The notes under the pieces are model-generated. The model worked only from the letters and a program-made list of their open reading frames with translations. It was not told where the DNA came from and made no database searches. This document shows, in pieces, positions 7,644 through 14,474 of a DNA stretch of 15,870 nucleotides; position 1 is the stretch's first letter; each line of letters begins with the position of its first letter. The DNA lies in the NCBI GenBank assembly GCA_015661405.1, contig JACWMK010000054.1, forward strand, positions 1 to 15,870, read 5' to 3'. The DNA is from Methanobacterium sp. (GTDB lineage: Archaea > Methanobacteriota > Methanobacteria > Methanobacteriales > Methanobacteriaceae). A program made the translations under genes and the position numbers.

Positions 7644-7687
7644 AAAATTTAATTTTTCATAAAAAAACGTTGGAGAATAGTTATAAA

Positions 7688-8698
7688 ATGATTAGTGTAG
7701 GTATTGTTGGTGCGAGTGGTTATACTGGAGGAGAACTTTTAAAATTTTTATATACTCATCCTCAAGTGGAGGTGGTGGCAGCAACTTCACGACGGTTTGA
7801 CGGAAATCCTATCCATAAAGTACATCCCAATTTAAGAGATGTAGATCTTAAATTCGAAAATTTATCACCTGAAGATATAGATGCAGATCTAGTTTTTACA
7901 GCAACTCCTCATGGTGCTTCTCTTAAAATAGTTCCAAAGATAATTGAGAATGATATAAAAGTAATTGATTTAAGTGGAGATTACCGTTTTAATAATCTAG
8001 AAGTGTATGAAAAGTGGTATGGTTATAAACATGAAAAAATACTTAAAGCCATCTACGGACTTCCAGAATTATATCGTGATGATATTAAAGAAGCTAATCT
8101 AATCGCAAACCCGGGTTGTTTTCCTACTGGTGGTTTACTCGCTTCATACCCCTTAGTAGCTGAGAAACTCGTGAATACGATTATTATTGATTCTAAAACA
8201 GGGATAAGTGGTGCAGGAGTTAAACCTACCGAAGCAACACATTATCCCAACTGCAGTGATAATGTAGCTGCTTATTCAGTAACAACTCATAGGCATATGC
8301 CTGAAATACAGGAGAAGCTGTCAGAAGTGGGTGAAGTAAAAGTTTCCTTCACTCCGCACCTGGTTCCGGTTATAAGGGGAATTTTAAGCACCGTGCATAC
8401 ATTCCTCTTAGAGGATGTAACATCATCTTATATTAAAGAAGTTTATGACGAGTTTTATAAAGGTGAACCATTTATTAAAGTTTTAGATGCAGGTGAGATA
8501 CCCCGATTAAATGCGGTTAGAGGTTCCAATTACTGTCATATAGGAAGTTTTGATATTGATGAAAATGGACGGATAGTAGTAGTCTCCAGTATTGATAATC
8601 TCGTTAAAGGTGCTTCAGGACAAGCAGTGCATAATATGAATATTATGTTCGGGTTTAGAGAATCGGAATCTATAGATATGTTTGGTTTAAATCCTTAA
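7688..8698 (+). CDS. argC: N-acetyl-gamma-glutamyl-phosphate reductase ArgC
   Basis: Reduces N-acetylglutamyl phosphate to the semialdehyde with NADPH, the step after ArgB. The N-terminal Rossmann motif VGIVGASGYTGGEL (4-17) leads, followed by DLSGDYRF (94-101), the catalytic Cys in NPGCFPTGG (141-149, C144), the SGAGVKPTEATHYP block (174-187) and HRHMPEI (201-207) with the family's His. The C-terminus has the usual DNLVKGASGQAVHNMNIMFG. I place the start at ATG 7688 rather than an in-frame TTG at 7670: GGAG at 7672-7675 is well placed to serve the ATG but overlaps the TTG, and the ATG start puts the dinucleotide-binding strand right at the N-terminus. The resulting 336 residues are normal. 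A substrate relationship with ArgJ and ArgB upstream is clear. Confidence 0.95.
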   Translation: MISVGIVGASGYTGGELLKFLYTHPQVEVVAATSRRFDGNPIHKVHPNLRDVDLKFENLSPEDIDADLVFTATPHGASLKIVPKIIENDIKVIDLSGDYRFNNLEVYEKWYGYKHEKILKAIYGLPELYRDDIKEANLIANPGCFPTGGLLASYPLVAEKLVNTIIIDSKTGISGAGVKPTEATHYPNCSDNVAAYSVTTHRHMPEIQEKLSEVGEVKVSFTPHLVPVIRGILSTVHTFLLEDVTSSYIKEVYDEFYKGEPFIKVLDAGEIPRLNAVRGSNYCHIGSFDIDENGRIVVVSSIDNLVKGASGQAVHNMNIMFGFRESESIDMFGLNP

Positions 8699-8713
8699 AT
8701 TTTTATTTCTAAA

Positions 8714-8736
8714 TTTTTTATTTAAGATATTTTTTT
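8714..8736 (+). terminator. T-tract terminator candidate after argC
   Basis: Two T-runs (8714-8719 and 8730-8736) begin 16 bases after the argC stop and mark the likely end of the arg region. Confidence 0.38.
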
Positions 8737-8796
8737 ATTATAAGTAAATATTTAATTTTAATTCTATTTATGAAGTCCTGAAATAAGCTTAAATCA

Positions 8797-8808
8797 TTAT
8801 ATATATAA
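8797..8808 (+). promoter_or_regulatory. TATA-box candidate upstream of secFD, in the 264-base argC-secF spacer
   Basis: TTATATATATAA is the strongest TATA-like element in this spacer. Starting about 25 bases downstream would leave a leader of about 130 bases before secF. A second, weaker TTTATAAAA at 8893-8901 would give a leader of about 40 bases. Nothing else in the spacer (8699-8962) looks like a gene; it is AT-rich with only tiny open frames. AT-richness makes any single TATA call uncertain. Confidence 0.3.
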
Positions 8809-8962
8809 CTTATAGTGAGATAATTAACAAAAGTGCTATGGATGAATAAAAAAAAATTAGTTTATGAGTTACTTTTTCCATGAAATATGAATTTTATAAA
8901 ATTAAAAACTTTTATTTAGTAATTCTCTAAAATATTAATTTAGTTAAATTTTGGTGAAATTA

Positions 8963-9805
8963 ATGTCTATACTAGAAAGATTCTTGAGTAATTATAAACC
9001 ATTAATAGCCGTGCCGGTGATAATTACATTAATTGCTTTAGCTTTAATAGCATCTCACGGCATAACTGAGAATATAGATCTTAAAGGAGGTTCAAATGCT
9101 GTCATACAGCTTGAAAAACCTATAAGTTCTTCTGACCTTCAAAATACTATAGCAAAGGGGATTAACAATAATCAAGTAGATGTAACATCTATTGCTAATA
9201 ATCAAGCCACTATTCAAATAAGTGGTGCAACAAATGTTTCTGCTTTTGTTAATTCTATTAGTGGGACAGGAACTCTTCTAAGCTTCCAATCTGTTGGGCC
9301 TCTTTTAAGTAGTCAAGCATTAAGTCAAGTTTATTATGCTTTAGCATTTGCCTTCTTATTCATGTCCATCACTGTTTTCATTGTATTTAGAAATATAGTA
9401 CCTTCAGTAGCAGTTATACTCGCTGCACTCTCTGATATAATCATCGCTTTAGGTGGAATGTCACTGTTTGGAATACCATTAGGGGTTGCCTCGGTAGGTG
9501 CACTTCTGATGCTTATTGGTTATAGTGTAGATACTGATATTTTGCTTACTACTAGAGTTTTAAAGCGAAGAGAAGGCACTATAAATGAAAGAGCTACTAA
9601 TGCTATGAAAACAGGATTCACTATGGCTGCAGCAGCTATAGGTTCTATGGTTACTCTTTATTTAGTGGTTATAATCTTTATACCCTATGCTCAAACATTA
9701 AGTTTAATTGCTTCAGTTCTCATCATTGGATTGACTGCTGATATACTAGCAACCTGGTTGATGAATCTAGGAATATTAAGATGGTATATGGAGGATAGAA
9801 GATGA
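8963..9805 (+). CDS. secF: Protein-export membrane protein SecF
   Basis: Subunit of the SecDF complex in the cytoplasmic membrane, which assists Sec-dependent protein export. The 280 residues hold TM1 (about 13-32), an extracytoplasmic P1-like domain opening with DLKGGS (39-44), and five further membrane segments in 122-270. GYSVDTDILLTTRVLKRR (186-203) is the SecF counterpart of the conserved TM4 region. I start at ATG 8963 rather than the in-frame TTG 8951 or GTG 8954, because GGTGA (8953-8957) sits five bases upstream of this ATG as a ribosome binding site. secD follows with an ATGA overlap, so the two are translated together. The secF-before-secD order is usual in archaea. Archaea lack SecA, so the motor role of SecDF there is unsettled. 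Confidence 0.94.
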   Translation: MSILERFLSNYKPLIAVPVIITLIALALIASHGITENIDLKGGSNAVIQLEKPISSSDLQNTIAKGINNNQVDVTSIANNQATIQISGATNVSAFVNSISGTGTLLSFQSVGPLLSSQALSQVYYALAFAFLFMSITVFIVFRNIVPSVAVILAALSDIIIALGGMSLFGIPLGVASVGALLMLIGYSVDTDILLTTRVLKRREGTINERATNAMKTGFTMAAAAIGSMVTLYLVVIIFIPYAQTLSLIASVLIIGLTADILATWLMNLGILRWYMEDRR

Positions 9806-11103
9806 GACAAGATATTATCAATTTCATCAAAGACTACCGAGTCATAATACTAATAGTTTTTTTAGTTGTTAGTGTAGCCTCCATTTCCATTAGCGGAATA
9901 ACGGAGGGTTTGGATCTTAAAGGAGGATCCAGTATTCAGATTGAACTACAACAACCGGTTAATACTACAACTATGGACACGGTTGTTAATGTACTGAATA
10001 AACGATTAAATGTTTTCGGAGTGAAGGATGTTCAGGTAAGGCCAAGTGGTAATCAAAGTGTTATTGTTGAAGTTGCTGGTGTTCAACCACAAGATGTAGC
10101 TAATCTTGTTGGTACTCCTGGTAAGTTTGATGCAACTATTGGTAATCAAACGGTACTGTTGGGGTCGGATATCGTTACTGTTCAGGCGTATACAGTTGAG
10201 GGAAACACTTGGTCAGTTCCTTTCACCATAACTACAGCTGCAGCTGATAGTTTCGCTCAAGCGGCCAATGGTAAGTCAGGTCAGCCAGTTAATATGTATT
10301 TAGATAACAATTTAGTTTCTTCACCTCAATTAGATCCCGGGCTTGCTAATGGTGTACCATCAACTGATGTAGAAGTATCAGGTACTGCAGCGTCAGCTGC
10401 TGCTGCTCAAACACAAGCTAAGAATATTCAAACAATTCTCCAGTCAGGTTCACTGCCAGTACAGGTTAGCATAGAAGGTGTAAGTAGTGTATCAGCACAA
10501 TTAGGTAATGAATTCGCGAATGGTGCTTTAATAGCTGGATTAGCAGCGTTAATCGTTATATCTGCTGTAATCCTCTTTAGATATAGGACACCCATTTTAG
10601 TAATACCTATAATATTCACTAGTCTCTCTGAATTAGTATTAATACTAGGAGTTGCCTCCATAATACATTGGAATATTGATTTATCTGCCATAGCAGGTAT
10701 AATCGCCGCTATAGGTACTGGGGTAGACGATCAGATTATAATCACTGATGAAGTATTAAAAGGTAATCGAGAATTTAATATATCAAAACCTATCCAAAAA
10801 AGTCGCAGAAGTAAGAGAGCCGATAAGAAGAAAGGTAAAACAGATAATAAAAAAGTGAAAGTCTCCAGAAGAATCACTGGATTCAGATTAAGAATACGAA
10901 GTGCTTTCTTCATTATATACGCGTCTGCAGCAACACTTATCGCTGCCATGTTACCCATAGCCTACGTGGGATATTCCACTGGATCTGGACTCGGAGTATT
11001 AGTCGGCTTCGCATTTACCACTATTGTAGGAGTTTTAATTGGAATATTCATCACCAGACCAGTATATGCTAAATTTGTGGAATTACTCGTCGGCACTAAT
11101 TAA
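9802..11103 (+). CDS. secD: Protein-export membrane protein SecD
   Basis: Partner of SecF in the membrane. TM1 (about 13-31) is followed by DLKGGS (38-43), the P1 periplasmic-type domain with LNKRLNVFGVKDVQVRP (65-81), and the P1 head region (about 120-215). The C-terminal half carries five membrane segments; GTGVDDQIIITDE (305-317) is the conserved TM4 block with the paired Asp. A very basic cytosolic stretch at about 320-366 (Arg/Lys-rich, including SRRSKRADKKKGK) lies between TM4 and TM5 and is longer than the short loop typical of bacterial SecD. The ATG overlaps the secF stop as ATGA, with GGAGGATAG at 9790-9798 as ribosome binding site. Length (433) fits archaeal SecD with that extra loop. 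Confidence 0.93.
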   Translation: MRQDIINFIKDYRVIILIVFLVVSVASISISGITEGLDLKGGSSIQIELQQPVNTTTMDTVVNVLNKRLNVFGVKDVQVRPSGNQSVIVEVAGVQPQDVANLVGTPGKFDATIGNQTVLLGSDIVTVQAYTVEGNTWSVPFTITTAAADSFAQAANGKSGQPVNMYLDNNLVSSPQLDPGLANGVPSTDVEVSGTAASAAAAQTQAKNIQTILQSGSLPVQVSIEGVSSVSAQLGNEFANGALIAGLAALIVISAVILFRYRTPILVIPIIFTSLSELVLILGVASIIHWNIDLSAIAGIIAAIGTGVDDQIIITDEVLKGNREFNISKPIQKSRRSKRADKKKGKTDNKKVKVSRRITGFRLRIRSAFFIIYASAATLIAAMLPIAYVGYSTGSGLGVLVGFAFTTIVGVLIGIFITRPVYAKFVELLVGTN

Positions 11104-11154
11104 AAAATAAAAAATTCTAAATATTATTTGAAAAAAAGGAGTTTATAAAAAAAA

Positions 11155-11619
11155 ATGAAAACTCCCCGTGAACTTAAGGTCAAACCTATAAAAAATGGAA
11201 CAGTTATAGATCATATAAAAGCTAATAAAGCTCTTAGTGTACTTAAAATATTAGGTTTACCCAATGAAGCGACAGCTGTAACTATAGCAATGAATGTGCA
11301 GTCCTCTCTAATGGGAAGTAAAGATATTGTTAAGATTGAAGGAAGAGAATTAGCACCCCGAGAAGTGGATAAAATCGCTTTAATAGCACCTAAAGCCACT
11401 ATTAACATTATAAGAGATTATGAAATAGTAGGTAAAGGTAAAGTTCAACTTCGAGATGAAATAAATGGTATATTAAATTGCCTCAATCCTAACTGTATAA
11501 CTAACACGGGAGAGCCAGTGGAAACTAAATTTTATGTCATCGTAAAAGAACCTGTAATACTTAGATGCTATTATTGTGAGAGAATAATGGATGCTGATGA
11601 AATTGAATCACAATTATAA
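11155..11619 (+). CDS. pyrI: Aspartate carbamoyltransferase regulatory subunit PyrI
   Basis: Non-catalytic subunit that joins PyrB trimers and binds nucleotide effectors (CTP/ATP in the enterobacterial enzyme), controlling the first committed step of pyrimidine synthesis. Residues 1-98 form the allosteric domain (KPIKNGTVIDHI, 10-21; NVQSSLMGSKDIVKIEGREL, 47-66). The C-terminal domain holds the zinc site C109, C114, C138 and C141 in CLNPNC and CYYC, which contacts the catalytic chain. Length (154) is standard. AAAGGAG (11135-11141) precedes the ATG. No pyrB is adjacent: the gene sits between secD and an MBL-fold gene, 51 bases after secD, so it may be read partly from the secFD promoter. Confidence 0.96.
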   Translation: MKTPRELKVKPIKNGTVIDHIKANKALSVLKILGLPNEATAVTIAMNVQSSLMGSKDIVKIEGRELAPREVDKIALIAPKATINIIRDYEIVGKGKVQLRDEINGILNCLNPNCITNTGEPVETKFYVIVKEPVILRCYYCERIMDADEIESQL

Positions 11620-11677
11620 TCGCTTAAATTTGTAGGTTCATTTTAAATATAAAATTATTGAAATAAGTTTAAAATTC

Positions 11678-11699
11678 TTTTTTTAAATATTTTTTTTTT
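11678..11699 (+). terminator. T-tract terminator after pyrI
   Basis: Seven Ts (11678-11684) and ten Ts (11690-11699) lie about 60-80 bases after the pyrI stop. Long T-runs of this type are the main signal for archaeal termination. Confidence 0.42.
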
Positions 11700-11725
11700 A
11701 ATCAAATGAGGTTTTTTAATCAAAT
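11694..11725 (+). repeat. 14-bp direct repeat ahead of the MBL-fold gene
   Basis: TTTTTTAATCAAAT occurs exactly at 11694-11707 and again at 11712-11725, an 18-base period. The second copy ends three bases before the AGGAGGA ribosome binding site (11729-11735). It could be a regulator site or simply a local duplication of part of the T-tract. Confidence 0.5.
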
Positions 11726-11742
11726 ATTAGGAGGATTTTGAG

Positions 11743-12495
11743 ATGAAAATAACTGATAATATTTATATGTTGGATTTGGCTATGAATATGGGTGGAATAG
11801 AAAGTGTTATTCATCCAACTTTGATTTGGGATGATGATAACGTGATTCTAGTGGATGCAGGTTTACCTGGCGGATTACCTGGAATTCAAGAGGAAATGAG
11901 TAAAGCTGGTGTATCATTCGATAATCTTGATAAAATAATTATAACTCACCAAGATATGGATCATATTGGAGGTTTGCCTGATATTTTAAGAGAATCAGAT
12001 CATAAAATCGAAGTACTTGCACATATAGAGGACAAACCATACATCCAAGGCGAGAAAAGGTTGAATAAAATGACTCCAGAGCGTATGGCACAACTTCAAG
12101 AGCAACTTAAATCCATGCCTGAGGAGCAGCGTAATGCAATGCAGAAATTGTTTCAAAATCCCCCTAAAGCTAAAGTTGATGAAACAGTTAAAGATGAGTT
12201 TGAATTACCATACTGCGGTGGAATCCGTATTATCCACACTCCAGGTCACACTCCAGGCCACATAGTGTTATATCTTAAACAAAGTAAAATTCTTATAGCT
12301 GGTGACATGTTAAATATCATAGATGGGGAATTAGTTGGACCGAACCCAGAACATACTCCTGACATGGATTCAGCTGTTGAATCACTTCAAAAATTAACTC
12401 AATATGACATAGAAAAAGTAATTACTTACCATGGTGGATTATACACTGGAAATACCAATCAAAAAATTGCTGAATTGATAAAAGGAAAACAATAA
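11743..12495 (+). CDS. MBL-fold metallo-hydrolase with HxDxDH metal motif
   Basis: A cytosolic metallo-beta-lactamase-fold hydrolase; the substrate is not evident. Metal-site residues are readable: THQDMDHIGG (68-77: H69, D71, D73, H74), H169 in HTPGHTPGHI, D188 in AGDML and H230 in TYHGG. The first motif is HxDxDH, with Asp where classical hydrolases have a second His; this variant recurs in other MBL proteins and is not by itself inactivating. A helical insert (about 105-140, rich in Glu, Gln and Met) between the metal motifs may cover the active site. Length (250) is normal. A strong AGGAGGA at 11729-11735 fixes the ATG start. It appears to be a single-gene unit, with T-tracts on both sides. 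Confidence 0.85.
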   Translation: MKITDNIYMLDLAMNMGGIESVIHPTLIWDDDNVILVDAGLPGGLPGIQEEMSKAGVSFDNLDKIIITHQDMDHIGGLPDILRESDHKIEVLAHIEDKPYIQGEKRLNKMTPERMAQLQEQLKSMPEEQRNAMQKLFQNPPKAKVDETVKDEFELPYCGGIRIIHTPGHTPGHIVLYLKQSKILIAGDMLNIIDGELVGPNPEHTPDMDSAVESLQKLTQYDIEKVITYHGGLYTGNTNQKIAELIKGKQ

Positions 12496-12529
12496 AAATT
12501 AAATTTATAAATTATTAAAATATTATTAC

Positions 12530-12599
12530 TTTTTTTAAAAAAATTTTATGAATCAATATAATTTACATTAAAACCTAATACCTCTAAATATTTTTTTTT
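12530..12599 (+). terminator. T-tracts after the MBL-fold gene
   Basis: Seven Ts at 12530-12536 and nine at 12591-12599 follow the stop of the MBL-fold gene; either may end its transcript. A further nine-T run at 12697-12705 lies within the leader of the ABC genes. Confidence 0.35.
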
Positions 12600-12611
12600 A
12601 AAATTTAAGTG

Positions 12612-12642
12612 GTTTAATTAAACTCCATATTAAATTATATAA
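12612..12642 (+). promoter_or_regulatory. Promoter candidate with palindrome upstream of the ABC exporter
   Basis: A perfect 12-bp palindrome, GTTTAATTAAAC (12612-12623), lies eleven bases before a TATA-like TTATATAA (12635-12642). A second inverted repeat (CTATTT/AAATAG, 12644-12662) lies between the TATA element and the expected start near 12667. The arrangement fits a regulated promoter with operator sites, but the AT content makes chance palindromes likely. Confidence 0.33.
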
Positions 12643-12735
12643 ACTATTTAAACTAAAAATAGATTAATTGATAATAAGTTTTTTAAAAACCTAATATTTT
12701 TTTTTAATTACTATTTTTAAGGAATATGTGCTATA

Positions 12736-13725
12736 ATGACAGCTATAGAGACTATTGATTTAACTAAAAAATTTGATAAGCTGACTGCTGTAGATAATGT
12801 GAATCTAAAGGTTGATCAAGGTGAAATATTTGGTTTGCTCGGTCCCAACGGTGCTGGTAAAAGTACATTCATTTCTATGTTATGTACTATCTTGAAACCT
12901 TCCTCAGGCACGGCTAAAGTAGAAGGCTACGATATCAGGCGAGAAGCATCTGATGTGCGGCGTTCCATAGGTATAGTCTTCCAAGATCCTAGTATAGATG
13001 ATAAACTCACGGGTATGGAGAATATGAAGTTACACGCTGATCTGTATGATGTACCGCGTGACGTTATGCATTCCAGAATAGATGAAGTACTCAAATTAGT
13101 TGAATTAGAGGATCGTGCTTCACATAACGTTAACACTTATTCTGGAGGTATGAGGCGCCGGTTGGAAATAGCTAGAAGTTTAATACACTATCCCCGAGTA
13201 TTATTCCTGGATGAACCTACAGTAGGTTTAGATCCGCAAAGCCGTGAACATATCTGGAATTATATTCGTGCATTAAAGAAACGCGAGAATATTACCATTA
13301 TACTTACAACGCATTACATGGAAGAAGCGGATAAATTATGTGACCGCATAGCAATAATCGACAAGAGCAAAATTATTGCATTAGACACTCCTCAAAAACT
13401 TAGACTTGAATTGGGTGGTGAAACCATAATCATTGAATCCAATAATAACGATCTTTTATCTGAAAAAATCACTGAAGCCAAACTCGCTGATAATATTATG
13501 ATAACAGAAAAAGAACTTAATTTAACTGTTGAAAATGCACATACTGCATTGGCACGTATCGTTGAATTAGCAGTGTCAAATGGCGTTTACATAAATAATA
13601 TTTCAATACGAGAGCCAGATCTAAATGATGTGTTTATGTACTTTACTGGTAGAGAAATTCGTGAAGGCGGTGGGGGCAAAGAGCTTACTGGAATGGCTGC
13701 TAGGATGAGGGGGAGGATAAAATAA
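12736..13725 (+). CDS. ABC transporter ATP-binding protein, DrrA-like
   Basis: The ATPase of a two-component exporter of the daunorubicin-resistance (DrrA) type, working with the permease encoded next to it. All ABC motifs are intact: Walker A GPNGAGKST (36-44), Q-loop Q83 in VFQDPS, signature YSGGMRRR (135-142), Walker B VLFLDE (155-160), D-loop GLDP (164-167) and switch H193. A C-terminal domain of about 90 residues (220-310), ending near IREPDLNDVFMYFTG, matches the extension typical of this subfamily. The ATG is preceded by AAGGA (12719-12723). The stop TAA is shared with the presumed permease start. Substrate is unknown; antibiotic, bacteriocin or lipid export are all possible, and gene context does not decide. 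Confidence 0.93.
   Translation: MTAIETIDLTKKFDKLTAVDNVNLKVDQGEIFGLLGPNGAGKSTFISMLCTILKPSSGTAKVEGYDIRREASDVRRSIGIVFQDPSIDDKLTGMENMKLHADLYDVPRDVMHSRIDEVLKLVELEDRASHNVNTYSGGMRRRLEIARSLIHYPRVLFLDEPTVGLDPQSREHIWNYIRALKKRENITIILTTHYMEEADKLCDRIAIIDKSKIIALDTPQKLRLELGGETIIIESNNNDLLSEKITEAKLADNIMITEKELNLTVENAHTALARIVELAVSNGVYINNISIREPDLNDVFMYFTGREIREGGGGKELTGMAARMRGRIK
13712..13716 (+). promoter_or_regulatory. Strong ribosome binding site that argues for an AUA start
   Basis: GGAGG lies inside the last codons of the ATPase gene, five bases before ATA 13722-13724. No ATG, GTG or TTG in the permease frame lies within reach; the nearby GTG at 13726 is in another frame and reaches a stop after 23 codons. 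The site therefore seems to serve the ATA codon, or did so when it was ATG. Confidence 0.6.
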
Positions 13726-14474
13726 GTGAGTATCGAGGTATTTCTGCTTTATGGCGACGTGAACTTAAACGTTTTGTACGTGACAGGTCAAGATTAATTA
13801 GTTCAGTGGTAACGCCAGTACTCTGGCTTGTAATTTTTGGTAGTGGTTTACGGTTATCAGTATCGATACCTGGTGTAAATTATCTACAATTCCTTCTGCC
13901 AGGTATTATTGCACAGTCACTTCTTTTTACAGCCATATTCCTGGGTATCTCAGTGATTTGGGATAGACAATTTGGTTTTATGAAGGAGATATTAGTAGCA
14001 CCTATTGGTAGAATCTCTATTTTTGCAGGTAAAATGCTTGGAGTAGCCAACGCTGCCATGTTTCAAGGAATCATTGTAATTTTACTAGGGATTATTATTG
14101 CTGTGCCGCTAACTTTGATTGGAGTTAGCTTAGCCATCCCCATAATGATAATAATTACAGTAGGTTTGACTTGTATTGGTTTGATCATTGCCAGTCTCAT
14201 GACTAGTTTGGAAAGCTTTGGAACTATTGTGACTTTTGTTAACTTGCCTATGTTCTTTTTAAGTGGTGCATTATTCCCTGTAACGAGTTTACCTTCATAT
14301 TTAAAATGGGTGTTTTACATTAATCCATTAACCTATGGTGTTGATACTCTGCGAGGGGTAATGATACCGGGATGGCATACGTTATTCCCCATGTCTTATG
14401 AACTCCTAATTATAGTTATCTTTGACGTGGTTACGGTTATAATTGGAACATATTTATTCACTAAAAGACAATAA
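13722..14474 (+). CDS. ABC-2 type transporter permease (DrrB-like), apparent AUA start
   Basis: Membrane subunit of the exporter whose ATPase lies directly upstream. From 13722 it encodes 250 residues: a basic cytoplasmic N-terminus (SEYRGISALWRRELKRF, from residue 2), then about six membrane segments (roughly 31-46, 58-79, 106-128, 135-159, 167-188, 228-245), with FFLSGALFP (178-186) and NPLTYGVD (201-208) typical of ABC-2 permeases. The first conventional in-frame start, GTG 13806, would remove 28 residues that look like the normal family N-terminus and has no ribosome binding site. ATA 13722 overlaps the upstream TAA as ATAA, where ATGA would be usual, and follows GGAGG by five bases. I infer either AUA initiation or a G-to-A change at the start codon. 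Its 3' end overlaps the convergent transposase gene by 21 bases. Confidence 0.82.
   Translation: MSEYRGISALWRRELKRFVRDRSRLISSVVTPVLWLVIFGSGLRLSVSIPGVNYLQFLLPGIIAQSLLFTAIFLGISVIWDRQFGFMKEILVAPIGRISIFAGKMLGVANAAMFQGIIVILLGIIIAVPLTLIGVSLAIPIMIIITVGLTCIGLIIASLMTSLESFGTIVTFVNLPMFFLSGALFPVTSLPSYLKWVFYINPLTYGVDTLRGVMIPGWHTLFPMSYELLIIVIFDVVTVIIGTYLFTKRQ

Noticed and set aside
7670..7687. In-frame TTG start for argC
   Set aside because: It overlaps the GGAG motif that is well placed for ATG 7688, and it adds residues ahead of the Rossmann strand.
8820..8950. Small RNA or tiny peptide in the argC-secF spacer
   Set aside because: Only very short frames and no convincing C/D box, tRNA-like or stable hairpin structure could be seen.
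8951..8962. In-frame TTG or GTG starts for secF
   Set aside because: Both fall in or next to GGTGA, which best serves as ribosome binding site for ATG 8963.
13726..13797. GTG at 13726 as the permease start
   Set aside because: It is out of the permease frame and reaches TAA after 23 codons, so it would need a frameshift.
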